A DNA stretch of 64,000 bases from Streptomyces sp. NBC_00344 (lineage in GTDB: Bacteria; Actinomycetota; Actinomycetes; Streptomycetales; Streptomycetaceae). The notes beneath the pieces are model-generated. The model ran no database searches. It was not told where the DNA came from and saw only the letters and a list, made by a program, of their open reading frames with translations. The translations under genes and the position numbers were made by a program. The stretch is taken from the NCBI RefSeq assembly GCF_036088315.1, contig NZ_CP107996.1:1488001-1552000 (forward strand), given 5' to 3'. This document shows positions 44,671 to 52,892 of this stretch, one piece after another; positions within the stretch are counted from its first letter, which is position 1; every line of letters starts with the position of its first letter.

Positions 44671-45339
44671 TTAGGTGACGGATGTACCCGGTGGCAGGGC
44701 GAGGCCCTCCCGATAGGCGTAACGCATGGCCTGCACACGGTCGCGAACACCTGTCTTGGCGAACAGGTTGTTGATGTGCGTCTTCACTGTGGCCGTGGAG
44801 ATGTGCAGGGATCGGGCGATCTCCGGGTTGGAAAGGCCTTCGGCGATCAGTGCCAGAATCTCGGCCTCGCGCGAAGTGAGGCCGTCGGGGAGTTCCACCA
44901 TCTCCCTTGCGGACGGCGGAGCAGTGACCCGCTCGACAAGCATCCGCTGCACGCTGGGCGACAGCCCCGCCTGCCCCGCCAGCACGTCCTCGATGGCACG
45001 GACGATCTCGTCACCGCCCGCGTCCTTGGTGAGATAGCCACGGGCCCCTGCGCGCAGCGCGGGAAAGAGCGACTGGTCATCCGAGAACGTCGTGAGCACC
45101 ACGACCTGGGTGGACGGATACTCGGCCCGGATGCGACGGGTCGCCTCGACACCGTCACAGCGAGGCATCCGAAGGTCCATGAGGACCACATCGGGGGCGT
45201 GCTCGGCGACCAGAGCGATCGCCTCCAGCCCGTCCCTTGCCGCACCGACGACCTCGATGCCCGGCAGCAGCCCCAGCAGCATCACAATTCCCTCGCGCAC
45301 AACGGACTGGTCGTCGGCCACCACTACCCGTGCTGTCAT
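44671..45339 (-). CDS. Response regulator, NarL/FixJ family
   Basis: A 222-residue regulator with receiver domain (VVVADDQSVVREGIVMLL, phospho-aspartate in DVVLMDLRMP, lysine in GYLTKDAG) and a LuxR-type HTH near residues 155-210 (LTSREAEILALIAEGLSNPE, then IARSLHISTATVKTHINNLF). Its start overlaps the stop of the kinase gene upstream (ATGA), so they are a cognate pair. The DUF485-symporter genes begin 97 bp downstream on the same strand, making them a likely target or co-transcribed unit. Confidence 0.95.
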   Translation of the reverse strand: MTARVVVADDQSVVREGIVMLLGLLPGIEVVGAARDGLEAIALVAEHAPDVVLMDLRMPRCDGVEATRRIRAEYPSTQVVVLTTFSDDQSLFPALRAGARGYLTKDAGGDEIVRAIEDVLAGQAGLSPSVQRMLVERVTAPPSAREMVELPDGLTSREAEILALIAEGLSNPEIARSLHISTATVKTHINNLFAKTGVRDRVQAMRYAYREGLALPPGTSVT

Positions 45340-46484
45340 GCCGGCACCCTCAGTCTCACCAGGAAGCCCTCCTCGTCCGGTCCGGCCTCCAGCGTTCCGC
45401 CAAGGAGTTCAGCCCGCTCCTGCATTCCCAGCAGACCGTAACCCGAGCCACTGACAGCCAGCTCGCTCACCGGGGCCCGAGCACCCGAATCCCTTATCTC
45501 CAGGACGACTTCTTCGGCCAGATACTCAAGCCTCACGCGGACGTCGGCGCCGGGCGCGTGCTTGCGCACATTTGTCATCGCTTCCTGTGCCACCCGCCGC
45601 ACAGCCTGGGACGCCTCAGCCCGCAGAGGTCTGTGCTCGCCGGTCACCGCAAGTCCGGCCCCCGGGACCACCTCCTGCAGAAACTCCTCCACGGGTGTCA
45701 TCTCACCGCGCAGGGCCGAGAGTGCCTGGCGGGTCTCGGCCAGCCCTTCGCGCGCCATCCCCCGCGCCGCCACCACTCGCTCCAGGACCTGCTCAGACCC
45801 CGCGTCCCGCTCGATGAGCAGCCGTGCGGCCTCCAGGTGCACGAGTTGCGCGGAGAGGCTGTGAGCGAGCACGTCGTGGATCTCCCGGGCGATACGGGAA
45901 CGCTCGGCCAGTGCGGCGGACTCGGCCTCGGCGGCCAGCGCAGCCCGTTCCTGCTCGATCAGCCGCTGGGCCGTCCCCCGCGCCTCGGCGTCCAGTCGGA
46001 GCACATAGCCCCCCAGGGCCAGCCCCGCCGTGGTGATCGCCGTGGTGATCAGTCGGTCGTTGTTCAGCAGTGCGTAGGCGCCGAGCGCGGTGATGGTGCA
46101 GGGCAGTGCTGCCGCAAGGGGAAGCCGCTCGATGGCGCTGACGGCGCAACCGCACCAGAGAACGGTGGCCGGAACGGAGAATCCCGTCTGCTGCGCTGCA
46201 AGGGCGGCGGCCATCAGTACCGTGAGCAGACCCACGGAGGACCACAGCCGGTGATCCAGACTTGTCCGGAAGAAAAGCCAGGCGACGAAGGCACAGACCA
46301 CCACGCCCGCCACGGCCCCCGCCACGCCCCAGCCCTGAACATCATCCCGGGCGACAGTGCTCCAGAGCAGCGCTGAGATGAAGACGAACCGAAGGGCCCG
46401 GGCGAAGTCACGCCGGGTCTTTGTCAGACCAGCCCGGGAGAGCGCTTCACGAGAGGGCCATCTCGTCCAGGCACTGACGGTCAT
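45336..46484 (-). CDS. Sensor histidine kinase, NarL-partner (HisKA_3) type
   Basis: A 382-residue kinase. About six hydrophobic segments fill residues ~25-165 (VFISALLWSTVA, AGAVAGVVVCAFVAWLFF, LTVLMAAALAA) with no sizeable extracellular domain, so sensing is probably within the membrane. The phosphorylated histidine is in SRIAREIHDVLAHSLSAQLV, and the ATPase domain contains EAMTNVRKHAPGADV and GSGYGLLGMQERAELLGG. ATG at 46484 with GGAAGGA upstream. Coupled by four-base overlaps to the membrane protein before it and the regulator after it. Confidence 0.94.
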   Translation of the reverse strand: MTVSAWTRWPSREALSRAGLTKTRRDFARALRFVFISALLWSTVARDDVQGWGVAGAVAGVVVCAFVAWLFFRTSLDHRLWSSVGLLTVLMAAALAAQQTGFSVPATVLWCGCAVSAIERLPLAAALPCTITALGAYALLNNDRLITTAITTAGLALGGYVLRLDAEARGTAQRLIEQERAALAAEAESAALAERSRIAREIHDVLAHSLSAQLVHLEAARLLIERDAGSEQVLERVVAARGMAREGLAETRQALSALRGEMTPVEEFLQEVVPGAGLAVTGEHRPLRAEASQAVRRVAQEAMTNVRKHAPGADVRVRLEYLAEEVVLEIRDSGARAPVSELAVSGSGYGLLGMQERAELLGGTLEAGPDEEGFLVRLRVPA

Positions 46485-47002
46485 ACGCGGTCCTTCCAAG
46501 CCGGTACCGGCGTTCCGGCTCCAGAAACACCGTACGACGGCGCTATCCGGCCGGCCCGCCACACCAGCACCCCGGACCGTACGAGCAGGGAGGCCGCCAG
46601 CGCGAGCAGCAGCGCCCCGGTGCCGAGGTGCACTCCGGCCAGCGCGGCGGCGCCCACAACTCCGAGGCGTACCCCCAGCCCCAGCACCCAGACCGCGGCG
46701 GTGGCCTTTGTGCCCCGGGCCCAGACCGTCCCGTCGGGCTCCGTCCACATCTTGGTCGTCCAGGCCCAGGCGGCGCCCATTACCAGTCCTGTCAGCAGCT
46801 CCACCGCTATCAGCGCGACCGACTCGGTGCCGTGGTGGGTGTCGAGGAGGCCGGGCCGGCGCAGTCCGAAGAAAACCAGCACCGCGGGGATCAGCCACCA
46901 GCGCCCGCCATGGTCGATCTGCTGCGTCCGGAACTGCCGCACCAGCACGAGGGCGACGGCCGCGGCAATCAGCAGGGCATCGGTGAACGTGGACGCTGTC
47001 AT
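46481..47002 (-). CDS. Small multi-pass membrane protein (DUF1453-like)
   Basis: A 173-residue protein with about five hydrophobic segments (ALLIAAAVALVLVRQF, WWLIPAVLVFFGLRRPGLLD, VALIAVELLTGLVMGAAWAW, AAVWVLGLGVRLGVVGAAAL, GALLLALAASLLVRSGVLVW). The pattern RTQQIDHGGRWWLIPAVL resembles CcdC/DUF1453 proteins. Coupled to the kinase downstream by an ATGA overlap, it may be an accessory to sensing; similar small membrane proteins precede many actinobacterial kinases of this type. ATG at 47002. Function unproven. Confidence 0.85.
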   Translation of the reverse strand: MTASTFTDALLIAAAVALVLVRQFRTQQIDHGGRWWLIPAVLVFFGLRRPGLLDTHHGTESVALIAVELLTGLVMGAAWAWTTKMWTEPDGTVWARGTKATAAVWVLGLGVRLGVVGAAALAGVHLGTGALLLALAASLLVRSGVLVWRAGRIAPSYGVSGAGTPVPAWKDRV

Positions 47003-47133
47003 GCGGGCCTCCGATGAGCGGGGAAGGGGTACGCCTTCGACGCTACGGAAAGGCCCTGACCAGCAGATCGGAGCAGAGGTGGACCGTGGGTGGAGCTTCG
47101 GCTCCACCCACGGGTGGACCGGACGGCAGCCGC

Positions 47134-49254
47134 TCAGGCGTCGATACGAGAGCGGTCCATGGTCGCGGCTGAGCTGGTGATGAATTCCTTGCGCGGCGCG
47201 ACCTCGTTGCCCATCAGCAGATCGAAGACCTGCTCCGACGACTCCAGGTCACCGATGTTGATCCGGCGCAGCGTGCGGAACCGGGGATCCATGGTCGTCT
47301 CGGCCAGCTGGTCGGCATCCATCTCGCCCAGCCCCTTGTAGCGCTGGATCGAGTCCTTGAAGCGGACGTTCTTCCGCTGGAATTCCAGCAGCTTCTGCCG
47401 CAGCTCGTTGTCCGAGTACGTGTAGACGTACTTGTCCTGGCCCTTCTTGGGCTGGACAAGCTCGATGCGGTGCAGCGGCGGTACCGCGGCGAAGACCCGG
47501 CCCGCCTCCACCATCGGCCGCATATAACGCTGGAAGAGCGTCAGCAGCAGAATGCGGATGTGAGCGCCGTCGACGTCGGCGTCGACCAGCAGCACGATCT
47601 TGCCGTACCGCGCCGCGTCGATGTCGAAGGTCCGCCCGGACCCCGCCCCTATGACCTGGATGATGGCACCGCACTCGGCGTTCTTCAGCATGTCCGAGAC
47701 CGAGGCCTTCTGGACGTTGAGGATCTTGCCCCGGATGGGCAGCAGCGCCTGGAATTCGGAGTTCCGGGCGAGCTTCGCCGTACCGAGCGCGGAGTCTCCC
47801 TCAACGATGAAGAGCTCGCTGCGCTCCACGTCGTCACTGCGGCAGTCCGCGAGTTTGGCCGGCAGCGAGGAGGACTCCAGCGCGGTCTTGCGACGCTGCG
47901 CGTCCTTGTGCTGGCGGGCGGCGATCCGGGTACGTGCGGCGGCCACGGCCTTCTCCAGGACCGCGCGCGCCTGCGCCTTTCCGTCCCGCCGCGTGGAGGT
48001 CAGGAAGGCCTTGAGTTCCTTGGCCACGACATTCGCGACGATCCGATTGGCCGCGGATGTGCCCAGAACCTCCTTGGTCTGTCCCTCGAACTGGGGCTCC
48101 GCCAGGCGCACGGTCACCACCGCGGTCAGCCCCTCCAGGGCGTCGTCCTTGACGACGTCGTCCTCGGCGACCCGCAGCAGCTTGGCGGAGCGGAGCACCT
48201 CGTTGACGGTCCTGGTGAGCGAGCGCTCGAACCCGGATACATGGGTGCCGCCCTTGGGCGTCGCGATGATGTTGACGAAGGACTTGACCGTGGTGTCGTA
48301 GCCGGTACCCCAGCGCAGCGCGATGTCGACGGCGAGGTCACGAGTGACCTCGGTGGGGGTCATGTGGCCGCGGTCGTCGAGAACCGGAACGGTCTCCTTG
48401 AAGGTGCCCTGACCGGTGAGCCGCTGTACGTCGCAGACCGCTTTGTCCTGCGCCAGATACTCACAGAACTCGCTGATGCCGCCGTCGAACCGGAAGGTCT
48501 CCTCCGACTTCCCGGCGCCGTCGAGACCGCGCTCGTCGCGCACCACGAGCGTCAGCCCCGGCACCAGGAACGCCGTCTGGCGGGCCCGCTGGTGCAGGTG
48601 CTCCAGGGAGAGCTTCGCATCCTTCAGGAAGATCTGCCGGTCGGCCCAGTAACGCACCCGGGTGCCAGTTCTGGTCTTCGGCACCCGCTTGCCCTTGAGC
48701 AGCCCGTTGGCCGGGTCGAAGGGGCTGTCGGAGCCACTCTCGCTGAACATGCCGGGAACACCCCGGCGGAAGCTGATGGAGTGGGTGGCGCTGTTGCGGT
48801 CCACTTCCACGTCAAGCCGCGAGGACAGAGCGTTGACCACGGAAGCGCCGACACCGTGCAGACCGCCGGATGCCGCATACGAGCCGCCACCGAACTTTCC
48901 GCCCGCGTGCAGCTTGGTCATGACGACCTCGATACCGGACAGCCCGGTCTTGGGCTCGACGTCGACCGGGATGCCCCGGCCGTTGTCCCGAACCTCTACG
49001 GAGCCGTCATCGTGAAGAATGACATCGATGTGATCGCAGTAGCCGCCGAGGGCCTCGTCGACCGAATTGTCGATGATCTCCCAGAGACAGTGCATCAGTC
49101 CGCGGCTGTCGGTGGACCCGATGTACATGCCGGGCCGCTTCCGGACCGCTTCGAGCCCTTCGAGTACGAGCAGGTGCCGCGCGGTGTAGTTGGAGCCATC
49201 ACGGTCCGCTCCGCTCAACAGCGCAGTGGACGGCACGGACATATCGGCGGTCAC
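47134..49254 (-). CDS. parE: DNA topoisomerase IV subunit B
   Basis: A 706-residue GHKL ATPase subunit that drives strand passage with ParC. The ATP site is visible in IIDNSVDEALGGYC, RDNGRGIPVD and GLHGVGASVVNALSS; the TOPRIM region in LFIVEGDSALGTAKLARNSE and LLVDADVDGAHIRILLLTLF; and YKGLGEMDADQL is near the C-terminus. GTG at 49254 preceded by GAGGAG; an ATG four codons on is an alternative. Assigned ParE because of its place beside hrdB and the parC in the same window; gyrB is expected near the origin. Confidence 0.93.
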   Translation of the reverse strand: MTADMSVPSTALLSGADRDGSNYTARHLLVLEGLEAVRKRPGMYIGSTDSRGLMHCLWEIIDNSVDEALGGYCDHIDVILHDDGSVEVRDNGRGIPVDVEPKTGLSGIEVVMTKLHAGGKFGGGSYAASGGLHGVGASVVNALSSRLDVEVDRNSATHSISFRRGVPGMFSESGSDSPFDPANGLLKGKRVPKTRTGTRVRYWADRQIFLKDAKLSLEHLHQRARQTAFLVPGLTLVVRDERGLDGAGKSEETFRFDGGISEFCEYLAQDKAVCDVQRLTGQGTFKETVPVLDDRGHMTPTEVTRDLAVDIALRWGTGYDTTVKSFVNIIATPKGGTHVSGFERSLTRTVNEVLRSAKLLRVAEDDVVKDDALEGLTAVVTVRLAEPQFEGQTKEVLGTSAANRIVANVVAKELKAFLTSTRRDGKAQARAVLEKAVAAARTRIAARQHKDAQRRKTALESSSLPAKLADCRSDDVERSELFIVEGDSALGTAKLARNSEFQALLPIRGKILNVQKASVSDMLKNAECGAIIQVIGAGSGRTFDIDAARYGKIVLLVDADVDGAHIRILLLTLFQRYMRPMVEAGRVFAAVPPLHRIELVQPKKGQDKYVYTYSDNELRQKLLEFQRKNVRFKDSIQRYKGLGEMDADQLAETTMDPRFRTLRRINIGDLESSEQVFDLLMGNEVAPRKEFITSSAATMDRSRIDA

Positions 49255-49685
49255 GCGGTTCGCTCCTCGCTGAATTTACTTTTGGCCCCAGTGGGTATAG
49301 GCCGGGCATCGGTCGCCTGTCAGAGCGTACAGAGCCCTGGTAGAGCCGTTGTTACGCCACCCTAGAAGATTCACGCCCCAAACCAGCACCGTACACTTGT
49401 TCGATACCACCTTGGAGTGAAGCACACATCACGTTCCCTTCGAGGCATGAACCATTTAGGCTCCGGGCACGTCCTCATCAACAACCGGCAGCCAGCCGGG
49501 AGGGCCAAAGAAGACAAGCAACGCGAAACCGTAAAGCCATCGCAATACGGCTCATTCGCCGCCAACCGGCAGCAGACGGCCACCTTGACAAAAAGTTTCG
49601 AGGAAAAGCCGAGAGCGGGAACGTTTTCGGCCTGGTTGGATGTTGACCCTGGTACGACAGCTCGTCGAGCTAGAGAAGAGGCGAC
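49255..49685. other. Divergent upstream region of parE and the zinc-ribbon gene
   Basis: 431 bp with lower GC than average and no convincing gene. An imperfect palindrome CGTACACTTGTTCG at 49390-49403 resembles actinobacterial LexA boxes (CGAAC...GTTCG) but is off at one arm position. A TTGACA (49585-49590) and a TTGACC (49643-49648) are possible -35 elements for the rightward gene, without well-placed -10 partners that I can name. A 90-codon frame at 49417 is rejected as a gene. Confidence 0.45.
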
Positions 49686-49916
49686 GTGACTACTGTTCTG
49701 ACCCCCGCGAGCCCGCTGACGGCCGCTGACCGCTGCGACCGATGCGGCGCCCAGGCATACCTGCGCGTCGTACTCACCAGCGGCGGCGAACTGCTCTTCT
49801 GCGCCCACCATGGTCGTAAGTTCGAGCCAGAACTCAAGAAGATCGCCGCGGACATACAGGATGAGACGGACCGCCTGACGGCCGTCCAGGACCATTCCCA
49901 AGAAGAGGATCGCTGA
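49686..49916 (+). CDS. Small conserved zinc-ribbon-like protein (DUF7455)
   Basis: A 76-residue protein found next to hrdB in Streptomyces. It has one CDRCGAQAYLRVVL segment with C-x2-C and, 20 residues on, LLFCAHHGRKF with C-x2-H, which together could bind zinc. The C-terminal part (FEPELKKIAADIQDETDRLT) is helical. GTG start at 49686, preceded by AGAAGAGG. No signal peptide. The function is unknown. A terminator-like hairpin follows 45 bp after the stop. Confidence 0.88.
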   Translation: MTTVLTPASPLTAADRCDRCGAQAYLRVVLTSGGELLFCAHHGRKFEPELKKIAADIQDETDRLTAVQDHSQEEDR

Positions 49917-49961
49917 TACCTCGAACCCACGACGAGCCAAGGACCGGATTGAAGTCGGTCG

Positions 49962-50001
49962 ACGGGCGGCCTCGCCTGGATCCCCAGGAGAGGCCGTCCG
50001 T
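49962..50001 (+). terminator. Terminator after the DUF7455 gene
   Basis: An 18-bp stem with two mismatches (49962-49979 against 49984-50001) and a four-base loop, followed by TCTC. It is also 25 bp from the 3' end of the convergent protease gene and may serve both. Confidence 0.7.
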
Positions 50002-50026
50002 TCTCATACCCGGACCGGAACGGTGC

Positions 50027-50857
50027 TCAACCGTGCGTATTCACGGCGTGAACCATCGCCGACACCCGGGTGTACACCCCTGGGCTCTGGGCCCGGCCAC
50101 ACCCGGCCCCCCAGGAGACCAGCCCGATGAGCCTTCCGCCGGCTACCAGCGGACCGCCGCTGTCTCCTTGGCAGGCGTCGTGACCACCGCCAGGATCCCC
50201 CGCGCAGAGCATCGTCGACGCCTCGTATTTCTCAGTCACCGACCCTGGGTAGGCGTCCGCGCACCGGGCATCGGGAAGCACTGACACCCAGGTGACGTGC
50301 AGTAGCGTGGGGTAATCTCCGCCGCCGGTCGTGTCACCCCATCCATAGACCTCGGCTGCCGTACCGGGCCGCTCGGCCGGGTCCTCGGCGCCCGCCATCC
50401 GGATCACGTCCGAGCCGGGTAGCGGCCGCGACAGCGTCAGTACCGCCAGGTCCCCACCTTCGGCGTATCGCTCGTATCCCGGGTTGATCCATTCGGCGTC
50501 CACCGAAATCTCCCGGCCACCGGGTGCCCGCAGATCGCTACGACCGGCGATGGCCTTCAAGTCATGAACCTGGTCGAGCGGCCCCCCGAGAACCTCACGG
50601 GTCAGACAATGGGCCGCTGTCACCACTTTGCGTGGCGCCACCGCCACACCTCCGCAGAACTGACCGGCCCTGCGGTTCCCGAACCGCTCCCGGCTGGAGA
50701 GCGCCACCATCCACGGGCTCGCGGACACGGATACCGCGCGGCCGCCGACCACCGCACTGTCGGCAGCTGCGGGTACGGACAGAGCCGGTGCCGCGACGGC
50801 TGCCGCGGCGGACAGCATCAGGACTCCTGCCAGCGCTCGGACGGTAGGACGACGCAT
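50027..50857 (-). CDS. Secreted trypsin-like serine protease (S1 family)
   Basis: A 276-residue exported protease. The signal peptide (RALAGVLMLSAAAAVAAPAL) is followed by a short propeptide and the mature start VVGGRAVSV. The catalytic triad is His in KVVTAAHCL, Asp in GGDLAVLTL and Ser in CQGDSGGPLVAG. Paired cysteines (FCGGV/AAHC; CADAY/MLCAG; DACQG/GAGCG) fit the family's three disulfides. The aspartate six residues before the catalytic serine (HDACQGDSGG) suggests trypsin-like cleavage after Lys or Arg. Single gene, upstream of and in the same direction as nothing obvious. Confidence 0.93.
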   Translation of the reverse strand: MRRPTVRALAGVLMLSAAAAVAAPALSVPAAADSAVVGGRAVSVSASPWMVALSSRERFGNRRAGQFCGGVAVAPRKVVTAAHCLTREVLGGPLDQVHDLKAIAGRSDLRAPGGREISVDAEWINPGYERYAEGGDLAVLTLSRPLPGSDVIRMAGAEDPAERPGTAAEVYGWGDTTGGGDYPTLLHVTWVSVLPDARCADAYPGSVTEKYEASTMLCAGDPGGGHDACQGDSGGPLVAGGRLIGLVSWGAGCGRAQSPGVYTRVSAMVHAVNTHG

Positions 50858-50944
50858 ACCTTCCCCTGACTCTCCGGTGGAACTTCTTCACCCAGAGTGA
50901 ATCAGGCTGCGGCCGACCGTGCCCGCAGGCACCAGACAGATGGT

Positions 50945-50992
50945 GCACAGCGGGCCCAGGCCCTCCCGAAGGAGGGCCTGGGCCCGCTGTGC
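50945..50992 (-). terminator. Terminator of hrdB
   Basis: A perfect 22-bp inverted repeat (50945-50966 and 50971-50992) with a CGAA tetraloop, 24 bp after the hrdB stop. This is the strongest stem in the window, in keeping with a highly transcribed gene. Confidence 0.92.
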
Positions 50993-51016
50993 CATGCCGT
51001 ACCGTGCGGTGAAGGT

Positions 51017-52561
51017 CTAGTCGAGGTAGTCGCGCAGAACCTGCGACCGCGACGGGTGGCGCAGCTTCGACATGGTCTTCGACTCGATCTGACGGATCCG
51101 CTCACGCGTCACGCCGTAGACCTTGCCGATCTCGTCGAGCGTCTTCGGCTGGCCATCGGTGAGCCCGAAGCGCATGGAGACCACGCCCGCCTCACGCTCG
51201 GACAGCGTGTCCAGCACCGAGTGCAGCTGTTCCTGGAGGAGCGTGAAACTGACCGCATCCGCCGGGACGACAGCCTCGGAGTCCTCGATGAGGTCACCGA
51301 ACTCGCTGTCGCCGTCCTCACCGAGGGGGGTGTGGAGGGAGATCGGCTCACGGCCGTACTTCTGGACCTCGATGACCTTCTCGGGGGTCATGTCGAGCTC
51401 CTTGGCCAGCTCCTCCGGGGTGGGCTCACGACCCAGGTCCTGGAGCATCTGACGCTGGACTCGAGCGAGCTTGTTGATGACCTCGACCATGTGCACCGGG
51501 ATACGAATGGTGCGGGCCTGGTCGGCCATGGCGCGCGTGATCGCCTGACGGATCCACCAGGTGGCGTACGTGGAGAACTTGTAGCCCTTGGTGTAGTCGA
51601 ACTTCTCGACCGCACGGATCAGACCGAGGTTGCCCTCCTGGATCAGGTCGAGGAAGAGCATTCCGCGGCCGGTGTAACGCTTGGCGAGCGAGACGACAAG
51701 ACGGAGGTTGGCCTCGAGCAGGTGGTTCTTGGCCCGGCGGCCGTCCTCGGCGATGATCTCCAGTTCACGCTTGAGCTTCGGCGCGAGCTTGTCGGAGTTG
51801 GCCAGCTTGTCCTCGGCGAAGAGCCCTGCCTCGATCCGCTTGGCGAGCTCCACCTCCTGCTCCGCGTTGAGGAGCGGAACCTTGCCGATCTGCTTCAGGT
51901 AGTCCTTGACCGGGTCCGCGGTCGCACCTGCAACAGCAACCTGCTGCGCCGGGGCGTCGTCCTCGTCGTCGTCGGAGAGAACGAAGCCCTTGGCCTCGCC
52001 GCCCTCTTCTTCCTCCTCGCCGGCCTTGGCTGCGGGAGTCTCCTCCGCCTCGTCACCGTCGAGTACCTCGTCGGCGTCCTTCTTGGAGGCGGTCTTCTTC
52101 GCGGCGCTCTTCTTGGCGACCGTCTTCTTCGCGGCGCTCTTCTTGGCGGCCGTCTTCTTCGCAGCGGCCTTCTTGGCGGGCTCTGATTCTTCAGCCACGA
52201 CGTCCACGCTCTCGGCAGCCGGTGCCGCCGTAGCCGCCACGGTCTTCGTCGTGGTCGTCTTGGCCGCGACAGTCCTGGTGGCGGTGCGCTTCACCGGGCT
52301 CTTGGCGGCGACGCTCTTGCGGGTGCGCTTGGGCGACTCCGCGGCACTGACCATCAGAGTCACACCCTCTTCCTCGAGGATCTGGTTGAGGCTGCGCAGA
52401 ACGTTCTTCCACTGGGTGGCCGGAATCTGGTCGGCCTCGAAGGCCCGGCGCACGTCGTCGCCTGCGATCTGCCCATCAGCCTTTCCCCGCTCGATGAGCG
52501 CCATGACAGACTCGGACTCGGCGATCTCCGGCGGGAGAGTACGGGATGTGCTGGCCGACAC
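51017..52561 (-). CDS. hrdB: Principal RNA polymerase sigma factor HrdB
   Basis: A 514-residue primary sigma factor. After an N-terminal 1.1-like part ([20 protein letters not shown]) comes a Lys/Ala-rich stretch with AAKK-type repeats (~residues 110-175) and an acidic stretch. Region 1.2 ([17 protein letters not shown]), region 2 ([20 protein letters not shown], then [20 protein letters not shown]), region 3 and region 4 ([20 protein letters not shown]) follow, ending in SQVLRDYLD as in all primary sigma factors. The GTG at 52561 with GAGAGG before it matches the known S. coelicolor start; the frame is open upstream to 52717. Confidence 0.97.
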   Translation of the reverse strand: MSASTSRTLPPEIAESESVMALIERGKADGQIAGDDVRRAFEADQIPATQWKNVLRSLNQILEEEGVTLMVSAAESPKRTRKSVAAKSPVKRTATRTVAAKTTTTKTVAATAAPAAESVDVVAEESEPAKKAAAKKTAAKKSAAKKTVAKKSAAKKTASKKDADEVLDGDEAEETPAAKAGEEEEEGGEAKGFVLSDDDEDDAPAQQVAVAGATADPVKDYLKQIGKVPLLNAEQEVELAKRIEAGLFAEDKLANSDKLAPKLKRELEIIAEDGRRAKNHLLEANLRLVVSLAKRYTGRGMLFLDLIQEGNLGLIRAVEKFDYTKGYKFSTYATWWIRQAITRAMADQARTIRIPVHMVEVINKLARVQRQMLQDLGREPTPEELAKELDMTPEKVIEVQKYGREPISLHTPLGEDGDSEFGDLIEDSEAVVPADAVSFTLLQEQLHSVLDTLSEREAGVVSMRFGLTDGQPKTLDEIGKVYGVTRERIRQIESKTMSKLRHPSRSQVLRDYLD

Positions 52562-52824
52562 GAACAACCTCTCGAAACGATGGAAACGGCTTCCGGCTCC
52601 GCCCTTGACGGGCCTGGAACCGACGACCGCCGGCTGGGGATGTACCGACGGCGCGGGCTGAACCTCGGAGCGGTACAGCGCCACCAACGACGACTGCATT
52701 CCCTCTTCGGCTACCACCTCTTAGGTCATCGCGCTGCTTCGAGGAGTGTTACGCCCAATCTGCGTGGCCCGAGTCACACCTCATTCACGACCCATGCCGT
52801 CATATAGGACATCTACCCACAATC
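52562..52824 (-). promoter_or_regulatory. hrdB leader and promoter region
   Basis: 263 bp between hrdB and the terminator of whiH must hold the hrdB promoters. In S. coelicolor hrdB has a second promoter used by the oxidative-stress factor SigR (GGAAT-N18-GTT). A GGGAAT is present on the minus strand at 52703-52698, but no GTT follows at the required spacing, so I cannot place a SigR promoter with confidence. Confidence 0.4.
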
Positions 52825-52857
52825 GTGTCGCCGGACCCCCGTGGGACCCGGCGACAC
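52825..52857 (-). terminator. Terminator of whiH
   Basis: A 10-bp inverted repeat (52825-52834 and 52848-52857, GTGTCGCCGG/CCGGCGACAC) about 35 bp after the whiH stop read leftwards. Confidence 0.75.
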
Positions 52858-52892
52858 AGAGTGCAGGATCACGCCCCGGCCGTGGTGCGCAC

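Noticed and set aside
47470..49365. A 631-codon frame on + across parE.
   Set aside because: Antisense shadow of a complete ParE with all ATPase and TOPRIM motifs.
49417..49689. A 90-codon frame on + that ends with a TGA overlapping the GTG start of the zinc-ribbon gene.
   Set aside because: Third codon positions are not GC-rich, it contains the rare TTA codon, there is no ribosome site before its GTG, and no domain is recognisable.
52080..52160. Repeated CTTCTTCGCGGCG-like DNA considered as a mobile or CRISPR-like repeat.
   Set aside because: It simply encodes the AAKK repeats of HrdB in frame; no spacers or associated genes.
52698..52703. GGGAAT on the minus strand as SigR -35 of hrdB.
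   Set aside because: No GTT at the N16-N18 distance required for a SigR promoter.
52562..52717. Upstream start for HrdB adding 52 residues.
   Set aside because: The GTG at 52561 has the ribosome site and agrees with the S. coelicolor protein start; the extension is not family-like.
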